From positions 248,001 to 312,000 of the forward strand of contig NZ_JABFDH010000004.1 in the NCBI RefSeq assembly GCF_013403975.1: a stretch of DNA of 64,000 bases, in the 5' to 3' direction. This document shows, piece after piece, positions 53,012 through 60,549 of this stretch. The first letter of the stretch is position 1. Each line of letters begins with the position of its first letter. Source of the DNA: Winogradskyella ursingii (GTDB lineage Bacteria; Bacteroidota; Bacteroidia; Flavobacteriales; Flavobacteriaceae). The position numbers and the translations under genes are program-made. The notes beneath the pieces are model-generated. The model was not told where the DNA came from. It saw nothing but the letters and a program-made list of their open reading frames with translations, and searched no databases.

Positions 53012-53983
53012 TTATAATTTACTATCAATATGGTTTCCAATAATTTTAGCATGAATTCGTGAATTCTCAATAAACCATTTGTGTGTTTCCATACCACCAC
53101 AGATTACACCTGCGAGATATAAACCTTCTACATTAGATTCCATGGTTTCGGGATTATATTTTGGGATGTGTTTTTCATCTTCAGAAAATTCAATTCCAGC
53201 ATCGGCTAAAAATTTAAAATTTGGTCGGTAACCTGTAAGTGCTATAACATAATCGTTAGGTAAGGTTAATTCACCTTTTGGTGTTTTAATTATAATTTCG
53301 TTAGCCTTTATTTCTTTGATTTCAGAATTAAAATGAGCTTTAATACTACCTTCTTCTATACGGTTTAGAATATCTGGTCGCACCCAATATTTTACGCGTT
53401 CTCCAACTTTTTTATCTCTTATTATCATGGTAACGTTTCCACCTTTTCTGTAAATTTCAAGCGCAGCATCAACTGCAGAATTGCTCGCGCCAACAACAAC
53501 AATATTTTGCAATGTAAAAGGATGTGCTTCCTTATAATAATGCATCACCTTTGGTAAATCTTCGCCAGGTACGTTCAGATAATTTGGGATATCGTAAAAC
53601 CCTGTGGCAATGATTGTTTTTTTGGCTTTGTATTTAGATTTGTCCGTTGTAAAATTGAAAAGATTTTCAACTTTTTTTAAACTGATAACTTTTTCGTAGA
53701 GATTAATTTTCAATTCGTTTGAAGTCGTCACACGACGATAATATTCCAAAGCCTCATTTCTGGTCGGTTTAGGATTGTTGCTGATAAATGGAATACCGTC
53801 AATTTCCAATTTCTCAGAGGTTGAAAAAAACGTCATATTTAGCGGATAATTAAATAAGGAATTGGTCAACGCTCCTTTTTCAATAACCAAATAGCTTAAA
53901 TTTCGTTTTTTACATTCCAAAGCACAAGCAATGCCAATTGGTCCTGCGCCAATTATCAATACATCTAAATCTGTTTTTGTCAT
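53012..53983 (-). CDS. ypdA: YpdA-like bacillithiol disulfide reductase
   Basis: 323 residues. An FAD-binding VLIIGAGPIGIACALE at the N-terminus, a second dinucleotide site IVVVGASNSAVDAALEIYRKGG in the middle (given in parts) and a C-terminal ALTGYRPNFKFLADAGIE. There is no CxxC pair, as in YpdA, which reduces bacillithiol disulfide with NADPH. NYPLNMTFFSTSEKLEI is a YpdA-like segment. Bacillithiol is known in several Bacteroidota; the bsh genes are not in this window. Second gene of a minus-strand run after the MFS gene. Confidence 0.88.
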   Translation of the reverse strand: MTKTDLDVLIIGAGPIGIACALECKKRNLSYLVIEKGALTNSLFNYPLNMTFFSTSEKLEIDGIPFISNNPKPTRNEALEYYRRVTTSNELKINLYEKVISLKKVENLFNFTTDKSKYKAKKTIIATGFYDIPNYLNVPGEDLPKVMHYYKEAHPFTLQNIVVVGASNSAVDAALEIYRKGGNVTMIIRDKKVGERVKYWVRPDILNRIEEGSIKAHFNSEIKEIKANEIIIKTPKGELTLPNDYVIALTGYRPNFKFLADAGIEFSEDEKHIPKYNPETMESNVEGLYLAGVICGGMETHKWFIENSRIHAKIIGNHIDSKL

Positions 53984-54020
53984 AGACTTTAAAATTACAA
54001 GTTTTGATTGGGATTAAATC

Positions 54021-55250
54021 TCAATAGCTTTTATAATTTGGTGATTTTTTGAGGTACTTTAATAACACTAAGGTTAATCCAGCTGCTAAAACCAATACGA
54101 TGAATAGTATAGTCCAAGTATTAAAATACCCAAAACTATAGATTGCATTTAAAGTGGCATTATGTCCAATGATGTGCGACAATGAAAAACTCATACTAAA
54201 TAATCCCATATAACTACCTTTTCGGCCTTTTGGCGCCATATCTAAAGCTAACGAGCTTGCGAATGGTGAGCCTATCATTTCACCTAAAGTCATCAAAACC
54301 ATACCTATTATTAGAATACCAAACCAGTCGGAAACGTTCAGAATTATAATGCTTAAAGCCAAGAGAACAATGCCCCAGAACGTTGCCATGGTTTTGCTTA
54401 GTTTCCTCCTCTCCAACCAACTAATTAAGGGCATTTCCAAAATAACAATCAATGCTCCGTTTAAGAAAAGGAGCCAACCTATAATATCTGGTGATAAGCC
54501 ATGGTGTTCCTTATAAAACAAAGGAATAGATGAAAAATACTGAACAAATACAACGCTGTTGATAATCATAATTAGAAAGAAAAGTAGAAACAATCCGTTT
54601 TTGTATGGTGAAACACCTTCTTTTTTTACAATAATCTTTTCATCCTTTTTATCTGCTTTTTTAGGTCGTAACAGTATGATCAATAAAATTGAAGCCAAAA
54701 TACAAGTGACACCATCTACCCAGAAGATAGAATTATAGCTCACTTTGGCAATGAGTAGTCCGCCAATTACCGGACCGATTGAAAAACCTAAGTTTATAAA
54801 TAAACGGATTAATCCAATATTTCTGGTAGCGTCACTTTCTTTTCCGTATGCACCAGCAGCCACGAAAACGCCAGGTCTATAGGTGTCAACCGCAGTCATA
54901 AGAACAAAAACGCCAATACACATACCTATATATGAATCTATAAACTGAAGACCAATAAAACCGAGACCACCAAAAAATAGACTCATCACTATAATTTTAT
55001 AAAACCCGATGGTATCGGCAAGTATGCCACCAATGTAATTGCCAAGTAACGACCCAAGACCATAGCAGGTCATGATCATGCCAACTTGCGGTAAAGTAAA
55101 ATCTTTGCCACTTACCAAATAGATGGACAAAAATGGAATCACCATAGCACCAGCTCTATTGATAAAGGTGACGAAAGACAAAATCCAGATTTCTGGCACT
55201 AAGCCCTTAAATGAATTTACGTAGTTGGCATAAAGTCGCTTCATATTCAT
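54021..55250 (-). CDS. MFS family efflux transporter
   Basis: 409 residues with about twelve membrane helices. The motif A loop between helices 2 and 3 is LGNYIGGILADTIGFYKI, and the same type of loop recurs less clearly in the second half. RNIGLIRLFINLGFSIGPVIGGLL (in parts) is the antiporter motif C region, pointing to an exporter driven by protons. ATG at 55250 or two codons later. The upstream region holds a perfect 28-bp palindrome and a terminator hairpin, so control of this gene is probably elaborate. Substrate unknown. Confidence 0.88.
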   Translation of the reverse strand: MNMKRLYANYVNSFKGLVPEIWILSFVTFINRAGAMVIPFLSIYLVSGKDFTLPQVGMIMTCYGLGSLLGNYIGGILADTIGFYKIIVMSLFFGGLGFIGLQFIDSYIGMCIGVFVLMTAVDTYRPGVFVAAGAYGKESDATRNIGLIRLFINLGFSIGPVIGGLLIAKVSYNSIFWVDGVTCILASILLIILLRPKKADKKDEKIIVKKEGVSPYKNGLFLLFFLIMIINSVVFVQYFSSIPLFYKEHHGLSPDIIGWLLFLNGALIVILEMPLISWLERRKLSKTMATFWGIVLLALSIIILNVSDWFGILIIGMVLMTLGEMIGSPFASSLALDMAPKGRKGSYMGLFSMSFSLSHIIGHNATLNAIYSFGYFNTWTILFIVLVLAAGLTLVLLKYLKKSPNYKSY

Positions 55251-55252
55251 TT

Positions 55253-55301
55253 CTCACGAAAGTGGGAATCTTATTAAATTAGATCCTGATTTTCATCAGG
55301 A
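55253..55301. repeat. Decayed intergenic repeat with two small hairpins
   Basis: CTCAC-GAAA-GTGGG is followed by AATCTTATTAAATTAGA and TCCTGA-TTTTCA-TCAGGA. The layout of two short hairpins joined by this spacer is typical of dispersed flavobacterial intergenic repeats. Part of it resembles 41701-41734. Confidence 0.4.
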
Positions 55302-55314
55302 AAAGTTCAGTTAG

Positions 55315-55342
55315 TTTAATTCAAATATTTATTTGAATTAAA
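55315..55342. promoter_or_regulatory. Perfect 28-bp palindrome upstream of the MFS gene
   Basis: Arms TTTAATTCAAATA and TATTTGAATTAAA with a TT centre, 65-92 bases before the MFS start and about 230 bases before the DUF1684 gene. The size and symmetry fit the operator of a dimeric MarR- or TetR-type regulator; a hairpin in RNA is the alternative. No regulator gene is adjacent. Confidence 0.5.
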
Positions 55343-55356
55343 AGTTTCACTAAAGT

Positions 55357-55385
55357 AAAAAGTCCGACGTTGGTGTCGGACTTTT
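55357..55385. terminator. Orphan terminator in a divergent promoter region
   Basis: Stem AAAGTCCGAC / GTCGGACTTT with a GTTGGT loop and A or T runs on both sides. Both neighbouring genes point away from it, so it ends no known gene. It may end a small RNA or act as an attenuator in the leader of either gene. Confidence 0.7.
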
Positions 55386-55540
55386 AAATATTGTTAATTA
55401 GAATATAGGTATTACTACAATAGATAATGCGTCCGCACAATTTCCGAAAAATTGACCGTGGTTTGCTTTGTATATCTAATGGTTTGTAACATTGGTTTTT
55501 AATCGTTTCGCATAAATCTACAATAAAATCTGATAAGTTG

Positions 55541-55548
55541 TATTTTTG
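55541..55548 (+). promoter_or_regulatory. -7 element of the DUF1684 gene
   Basis: TATTTTTG, an exact TAnnTTTG match, 20 bases before the ATG at 55569. The -33 element is not clear. Confidence 0.45.
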
Positions 55549-55568
55549 AAATTCAAAATATATAAAGA

Positions 55569-56168
55569 ATGAAGAATTTTATACTGCTATTAATATTCAT
55601 AATGTCAGTAAGTTGTGCACAGGAAAAACAGACTTTAAAAGGAGAAACCGAATGGCAAAAAGAACAGAATGCCAACTTTAAAGATGCCACAAAATCACCT
55701 TTAAAAGATAAAGATCGGAAAACATTTACTGGTTTGGATTTTTATAAGTTCGATTCTACTTATGTTATAAAAGCTGTTTTGAAACGGACACCAGATTCTA
55801 AATGGTTTAATATGAAAACTACAACAAACGAAGTAACGAAGGAACGTGTTTATGGAGTTTTAAATTTTGAATTGAAGGGCGAATCGCATCAGCTTAATGT
55901 ATATCAAGGTCAAGAGTTAATGGAAACAAATGATTTTAGAGATTATCTCTTTCTGCCTTTTCTGGACGATACAAATGGCGAAGGATCTTACGCTGGTGGA
56001 AGGTATGTCGATTTAACAATTCCGGAAGGTGATGAAATAATTGTGGATTTTAATACAGCTTATAATCCATATTGCGTCTATAATGAAAAGTATTCTTGCC
56101 CAATAGTACCACGCGTAAATTATATATCGACAAAGGTTGAGGCTGGTATGAAGGCTTTTGAAAAGTAG
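55569..56168 (+). CDS. DUF1684 lipoprotein
   Basis: 199 residues. The signal ends FIMSVSC, with the lipidated Cys16. Family marks: WQKEQNANFKDATKSPLK near the start, FTGLDFYKFD, LNVYQGQ, LFLPFLDDTNGEGSYAGGRYVDL (in parts), and the closing NTAYNPYCVYNEKYSCPIVP. These match DUF1684 proteins, which are found in many bacteria and archaea and have no proven function. It stands alone as a transcription unit. Confidence 0.92.
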   Translation: MKNFILLLIFIMSVSCAQEKQTLKGETEWQKEQNANFKDATKSPLKDKDRKTFTGLDFYKFDSTYVIKAVLKRTPDSKWFNMKTTTNEVTKERVYGVLNFELKGESHQLNVYQGQELMETNDFRDYLFLPFLDDTNGEGSYAGGRYVDLTIPEGDEIIVDFNTAYNPYCVYNEKYSCPIVPRVNYISTKVEAGMKAFEK

Positions 56169-56297
56169 TAGGCAGAATACAGGATACAGTTTCAGTCTCA
56201 GCAATTAGTAATTTACGTATAGTGACAGAAAACTAATCAGAAAAACTTCGTAAATAATTTATGAAATTCTTGGTTTGTGAAGATTTCAAATGGACTT

Positions 56298-56663
56298 TTA
56301 TTTCACCAGATACAAACCCGCAAAAACAGCCAAAAATCCAACGACAAAACTAGCAATCGTATAAACTGCAAAACTGGTAAAATCACCTGACTTTAAAAAC
56401 ACGTGATTTTCATAAGCAAAAGTCGAGAATGTTGTAAAACCACCACAAAAACCTGTAGCTAAGAGTAAGGTTTGGCTTTGTGAAAGGGTATCGTTTTTTG
56501 CAGCAAGCCCTAGAATGATCCCAATTAATAAACTGCCAATAATATTTGCTGCAAATGTACCGTAAGGTATTCCGGTTTCAGAATTGTTTAGCCATTTTCC
56601 AATAACAAACCTAAGTACACTGCCAAAACCACCACCAATAAAGACTAAAATAAGTTGTTTCAT
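56298..56663 (-). CDS. crcB: Fluoride ion channel CrcB/FluC
   Basis: 121 residues with four membrane helices: GGGFGSVLRFVIGKWL, GTFAANIIGSLLIGIILG, and the signature TGFCGGFTTFSTFAYE with the phenylalanine box, then a last helix ending FAGLYLVK. It forms dual-topology dimers that let fluoride leave the cell. No fluoride riboswitch was recognised in the short upstream gap. It lies 33 bases after the SRPBCC gene on the same strand. Confidence 0.95.
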   Translation of the reverse strand: MKQLILVFIGGGFGSVLRFVIGKWLNNSETGIPYGTFAANIIGSLLIGIILGLAAKNDTLSQSQTLLLATGFCGGFTTFSTFAYENHVFLKSGDFTSFAVYTIASFVVGFLAVFAGLYLVK

Positions 56664-56696
56664 ATTTCTTAAAACTCCGAGCTTGGTTCTTTCAAC

Positions 56697-57716
56697 TTAT
56701 TCTACTTCAATATAAATCTCAGTTTTCCAGTCAGCCGGATTTGGTGTTTGAGAAGGGTCGGTAGGATATATTTCTATCCGTGCACCACCTTCAACAATAT
56801 TTAACCCATTATTTTCAGCGTAGGTCATAGTTTTTTCCCAGGCTTCTTTTAAATTGTCGTAGTCTCCAATAAGTATGGTTTTTATGGCTTTAAACGATTC
56901 TAATTGTCCTGTGAGAATTTCAGGATCGTTAGAGATTATACGTGAATTTGTAGGAATACAAGTAGAGAAAATTACGGCGTTATTTTCTTCATCCCATTTT
57001 TCGTAAAGAACAAATGGCGCACCAGCAAATGTAATGTTATGTGATATGGCGTAGGCTCCAACTTTTGGAAATTCCTGTTGCATCACTTGCTGAAAGTCGC
57101 TCATTTTACAAGATGTGGTTTTATATAAGTAATAGCCACCACTGTGTTGTGTGACACCTTCAACATTAATGGAATAAACTTTCATTTCTTTTTGTATTAC
57201 GCTATCTAGCATTACCAAACCTCTTTCAAAATGAGGACCAATTTGTTTTTCCATGCCTCCCATTAAGGCGGAGAACATTTTGAATTGAAATGGTAAATTA
57301 TCACCAGAAATCGTCCATGTAACTTCAGTAGTATTATTTCCTTTTGATTCAAAATTCCACTCCACATCTGAACTTGGAAAATCTCCAAATTGCATTTCCT
57401 GGGATATGAAGTTAAAGGGATCGGCCGCTGTAGTTGTCATCTTGCCAACGCCGTCATCATCTTCCCAAGTATAAGATCCGCCCACACCTTCTGTATTTTC
57501 AGGTAATGTTATTACGGTTTCAGGATTTTCTTCAACCCACGAAGACCAAGATTCCCAGTTTTTGAAATCGATGACGTTGCTATAAACAACAGGTTGAGGC
57601 GCATTGATTGTTCGTGTTCTCGTTACTTCAAAAGAATTGGGCTGCACTGCTATATATATTGCAAATCCAATAACTAATATAAGTAAGAGTAAGAGAATGT
57701 ATTTTAAGGCTTTCAT
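56697..57716 (-). CDS. Membrane-anchored SRPBCC plus GyrI-like protein
   Basis: 339 residues. One N-terminal membrane helix (ILLLLLILVIGFAIYIAV), then an SRPBCC/polyketide-cyclase-like domain (about 27-170: TRTINAPQPVVYSNVIDFKNWESW). A C-terminal GyrI-like effector-binding domain follows (about 180-339: VGAYAISHNITFAGAPFVLYEKWD in parts, GARIEIYPTDPSQTPNPADWKTEIYIEV in parts). Both domains bind small ligands in hydrophobic cavities. No DNA-binding region is present, so it is not a regulator of the usual BmrR kind. Probably co-transcribed with crcB. Confidence 0.85.
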   Translation of the reverse strand: MKALKYILLLLLILVIGFAIYIAVQPNSFEVTRTRTINAPQPVVYSNVIDFKNWESWSSWVEENPETVITLPENTEGVGGSYTWEDDDGVGKMTTTAADPFNFISQEMQFGDFPSSDVEWNFESKGNNTTEVTWTISGDNLPFQFKMFSALMGGMEKQIGPHFERGLVMLDSVIQKEMKVYSINVEGVTQHSGGYYLYKTTSCKMSDFQQVMQQEFPKVGAYAISHNITFAGAPFVLYEKWDEENNAVIFSTCIPTNSRIISNDPEILTGQLESFKAIKTILIGDYDNLKEAWEKTMTYAENNGLNIVEGGARIEIYPTDPSQTPNPADWKTEIYIEVE

Positions 57717-57784
57717 AATTAAGTTGGTTCATTAGTTTGGTTGTTCATCAAAGATAGCAATTTTATGATATGTTAGATAAATGT

Positions 57785-57792
57785 TACATTTG
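57785..57792 (+). promoter_or_regulatory. -7 element of the dipeptidyl peptidase gene
   Basis: TACATTTG, an exact TAnnTTTG match, 23 bases before the ATG at 57816. Confidence 0.4.
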
Positions 57793-57815
57793 TGTAGAAC
57801 ATAAAATTTACTCAA

Positions 57816-59843
57816 ATGAAAATCAGAACTATACTTCAAATTTGCTTGCTTTCACTGCTCATTTTGGCTTGTAAAAATGATAATAAAGAGGAATCTGTAG
57901 AGGTTGCAGAAACGTCTTTTGATTATAATGTAGAACAATTTGCGGATATCAAAATATTACGATACCAAGTCCCTGGATGGGATAATCTCACTTTAAGAGA
58001 GCAAAAGTTGGTTTATTATTTAACTGAAGCTGGGTTGGTAGGTAGAGATATTATGTGGGATCATAACTATCGCCATAATTTAAAAATTAGAAGAGCACTA
58101 GAAAATGTGTATACCAATTATAGAGGTGATAAGGATGCGGAAGATTGGAAATCTTTTGTGACTTATCTTAAACGAGTTTGGTTCAGTAATGGGATTCATC
58201 ATCACTATTCTAACGAAAAATTGAAGCCCGGTTTCACCAAAGATTACCTCAACCAATTATTCGTAGAAACAGATACCAAGTTAGATGGTGAAGCGTTTGA
58301 CGTTATTTTCAATGATAAAGATTCTAAGAAAGTAAATCAGGCAAAAGGGGTAGATAATGTGGCGCTTTCTGCAGTGAACTTCTATGGCCCAGATGTTACC
58401 AATGCTGACGTCGAAAGATTCTATAGATCTAAAAGATCACCAAATCCAGATAAACCTTTAGCATATGGCATTAACACGAAACTTGTAAAGGAAAATGGAA
58501 AGGTTAAGGAATTAGTATATAAGTCTGGTGGTCTTTATGGTTCTGCAATAGATGAAATTGTTAAATGGCTAGAAAAAGCCCAAACTGTTGCTGAAAATGA
58601 CCAACAAGGAAAGGCAATAGGTCTGTTAATAGATTATTATAAAACCGGTGATTTACAGACGTGGGACGATTATAATGTAGCTTGGACCAGAGCAACCGCA
58701 GGCAATGTAGACTATATCAATAGTTTTATTGAAGTTTACAACGATCCATTGGGTTATACAGGTTCTTACGAAAGTATCGTACAGATTAACGACTTTGATA
58801 TGTCAAAAAAAATGGCGGTACTTTCTGAAAATGCTCAGTGGTTCGAGGATAATTCGCCGTTATTGGAAGAAAACAAAAAAGACAGCGTTGTCGGAGTAAC
58901 TTACAAGGTAGTTAGTGTTGCAGGTGAAGCAGGTGATGCTTCCCCAAGTACGCCAATAGGAGTAAACCTTCCTAACTCAAACTGGATTAGAAAAGAAGTT
59001 GGAAGTAAGTCAGTTTCCTTAGGAAACATTATTAATGCCTATAATAATGCAGGCAGTACTGGACGATTAAAAGAATTTGTACATGATGATGAGGAAATGG
59101 CATTGGAAGAAGAATATGGTCAATTGGCAGATAAACTGCATACTGCATTGCACGAAGTAATTGGCCATGCATCTGGACAATTAAATCCAGGTGTTGGAGA
59201 AACTAAGGAAACTCTCAAAAATTATGCATCAACTTTGGAAGAGGGACGAGCTGATTTAGTAGGTCTTTATTACCTGTATAGTCCAAAATTACAGGAATTA
59301 GGTTTGGTAGAAGATTGGAAAAAAGTAGGAAAGGCTGCTTACGATGGGTACATAAGAAATGGATTGATGACCCAATTGATACGCTTAAATCTAGGTGATG
59401 ATGTAGAAGAGGCACACATGCGAAATCGTCAATGGGTAAGTGCCTGGGCTTATGAAAGAGGAATGGATGATAATGTGATCGAAAAGGTGACGAGAGACGG
59501 TAAAACATATTTCAATATTAATGATTATGAAAAACTACGTGAGATTTTTGGAGAGTTGTTGCGAGAAACACAACGAATAAAGTCAGAAGGTGACTATCAA
59601 GCGGTAGAGGATTTAGTTGAAGGATACGGAGTAAAAGTGGACCAGAAAATGCACGAAGAAGTGCTGGAGCGTAACAAACAGTTTACCTCTGCACCATACA
59701 GCGGATTCGTAAATCCCGTTATTGTGCCTGCTAAAGATGCAGAGGGCAATATAACGGCATTTAAGATTGAACAACCGCAAGGTTTCCCAGAGCAAATGTT
59801 AGAGTATAGCAAAAAATACAGCTTTTTACCATCGGTAAATTAA
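57816..59843 (+). CDS. Dipeptidyl peptidase III (M49) lipoprotein
   Basis: 675 residues. The signal ends LLILAC, with the lipidated Cys19. The M49 zinc motif is HEVIGH (446-451), the rare six-residue form H-E-x-x-x-H specific to this family, followed by the second motif LEEGRADLVGLYYL with Glu475 or Glu476. NNAGSTGRLKEFVHDDEE and the closing QPQGFPEQMLEYSKKY fit bacterial DPP III. It removes dipeptides from the N-terminus of short peptides. The lipid anchor places it outside the cytoplasm, unlike the cytosolic eukaryotic enzyme. Monocistronic, with its own terminator. Confidence 0.94.
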   Translation: MKIRTILQICLLSLLILACKNDNKEESVEVAETSFDYNVEQFADIKILRYQVPGWDNLTLREQKLVYYLTEAGLVGRDIMWDHNYRHNLKIRRALENVYTNYRGDKDAEDWKSFVTYLKRVWFSNGIHHHYSNEKLKPGFTKDYLNQLFVETDTKLDGEAFDVIFNDKDSKKVNQAKGVDNVALSAVNFYGPDVTNADVERFYRSKRSPNPDKPLAYGINTKLVKENGKVKELVYKSGGLYGSAIDEIVKWLEKAQTVAENDQQGKAIGLLIDYYKTGDLQTWDDYNVAWTRATAGNVDYINSFIEVYNDPLGYTGSYESIVQINDFDMSKKMAVLSENAQWFEDNSPLLEENKKDSVVGVTYKVVSVAGEAGDASPSTPIGVNLPNSNWIRKEVGSKSVSLGNIINAYNNAGSTGRLKEFVHDDEEMALEEEYGQLADKLHTALHEVIGHASGQLNPGVGETKETLKNYASTLEEGRADLVGLYYLYSPKLQELGLVEDWKKVGKAAYDGYIRNGLMTQLIRLNLGDDVEEAHMRNRQWVSAWAYERGMDDNVIEKVTRDGKTYFNINDYEKLREIFGELLRETQRIKSEGDYQAVEDLVEGYGVKVDQKMHEEVLERNKQFTSAPYSGFVNPVIVPAKDAEGNITAFKIEQPQGFPEQMLEYSKKYSFLPSVN

Positions 59844-59870
59844 TCTTTCAAAAATTTAGATTTAAAAAAG

Positions 59871-59898
59871 GCAGTCATTGATTATGACTGCTTTTTTT
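59871..59898 (+). terminator. Terminator after the dipeptidyl peptidase gene
   Basis: Stem GCAGTCAT / ATGACTGC with a five-base loop, then T7. Confidence 0.85.
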
Positions 59899-60023
59899 AT
59901 GAATAATAGACTAAGCTACTTTTTGTTAATACTGAATTTTAAAAGCAGAAAATTTATCAACATTAGTATAGCTAGAATAATCATAACAAGTAGTTTTAAT
60001 TATATCGAAAATTTTAAAATTTC

Positions 60024-60431
60024 TCACAAAACTGGTTCTTGGTTTTGTAAACTATAGATCAAAGCACAAACATGAAGATTGTCTCTATTGTTTAAATTCA
60101 ATTTTTTTCGAATGTTCTTTCTGTGGGTTTCTATGGTATGTTTACTGAGCCCAAGTTTACTAGCGATTGCCTTGTTTTGCATACCATTTCCAATAAGTAT
60201 GAGTACATGTTTCTCTCGATTGGTTAGTGTTTCTTTTTTTTCAATATTACCATTATAAAGCAATTTTGATAATAACACTAAAAGATTTATAAGATCATGA
60301 TTACTGTACAGTGATTTGGATGCTTCTAAAATGGTAATAAAATCTTCGTAGCTTAATAGCTGCTTACTATTTTCTAATTGGGAAATGAGTTTAAGTAATT
60401 CGTTTTTAGCAGTTTTTCGATTGATGACCAT
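60024..60431 (-). CDS. LuxR-type helix-turn-helix protein
   Basis: 135 residues. The C-terminal part (about 68-130) is a GerE/LuxR DNA-binding domain: LTNREKHVLILIGNGMQNKAIA (in parts), LGLSKHTIETHRKNIRKKLN. The N-terminal 65 residues are helical and match no receiver, PAS or autoinducer domain. It may be a stand-alone regulator with a small dimerisation part. It is on the same strand as the giant repeat protein and lies after its terminator, so it is probably separate. Confidence 0.85.
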   Translation of the reverse strand: MVINRKTAKNELLKLISQLENSKQLLSYEDFITILEASKSLYSNHDLINLLVLLSKLLYNGNIEKKETLTNREKHVLILIGNGMQNKAIASKLGLSKHTIETHRKNIRKKLNLNNRDNLHVCALIYSLQNQEPVL

Positions 60432-60461
60432 AGATTAAAATTAGCTTAAATGAAGCGTGAA

Positions 60462-60487
60462 AAAAATCCCCAATAATGGGGATTTTT
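60462..60487 (-). terminator. Terminator of the giant repeat protein gene
   Basis: Stem AAAAATCCCC / GGGGATTTTT with an AATAAT loop. On the minus strand a T run follows. Confidence 0.85.
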
Positions 60488-60549
60488 AAATGGCCAGAAG
60501 TAAATTTCCCCTAGATTAATAGCTACCCAGCCAATTTTAGTTAATGTTT

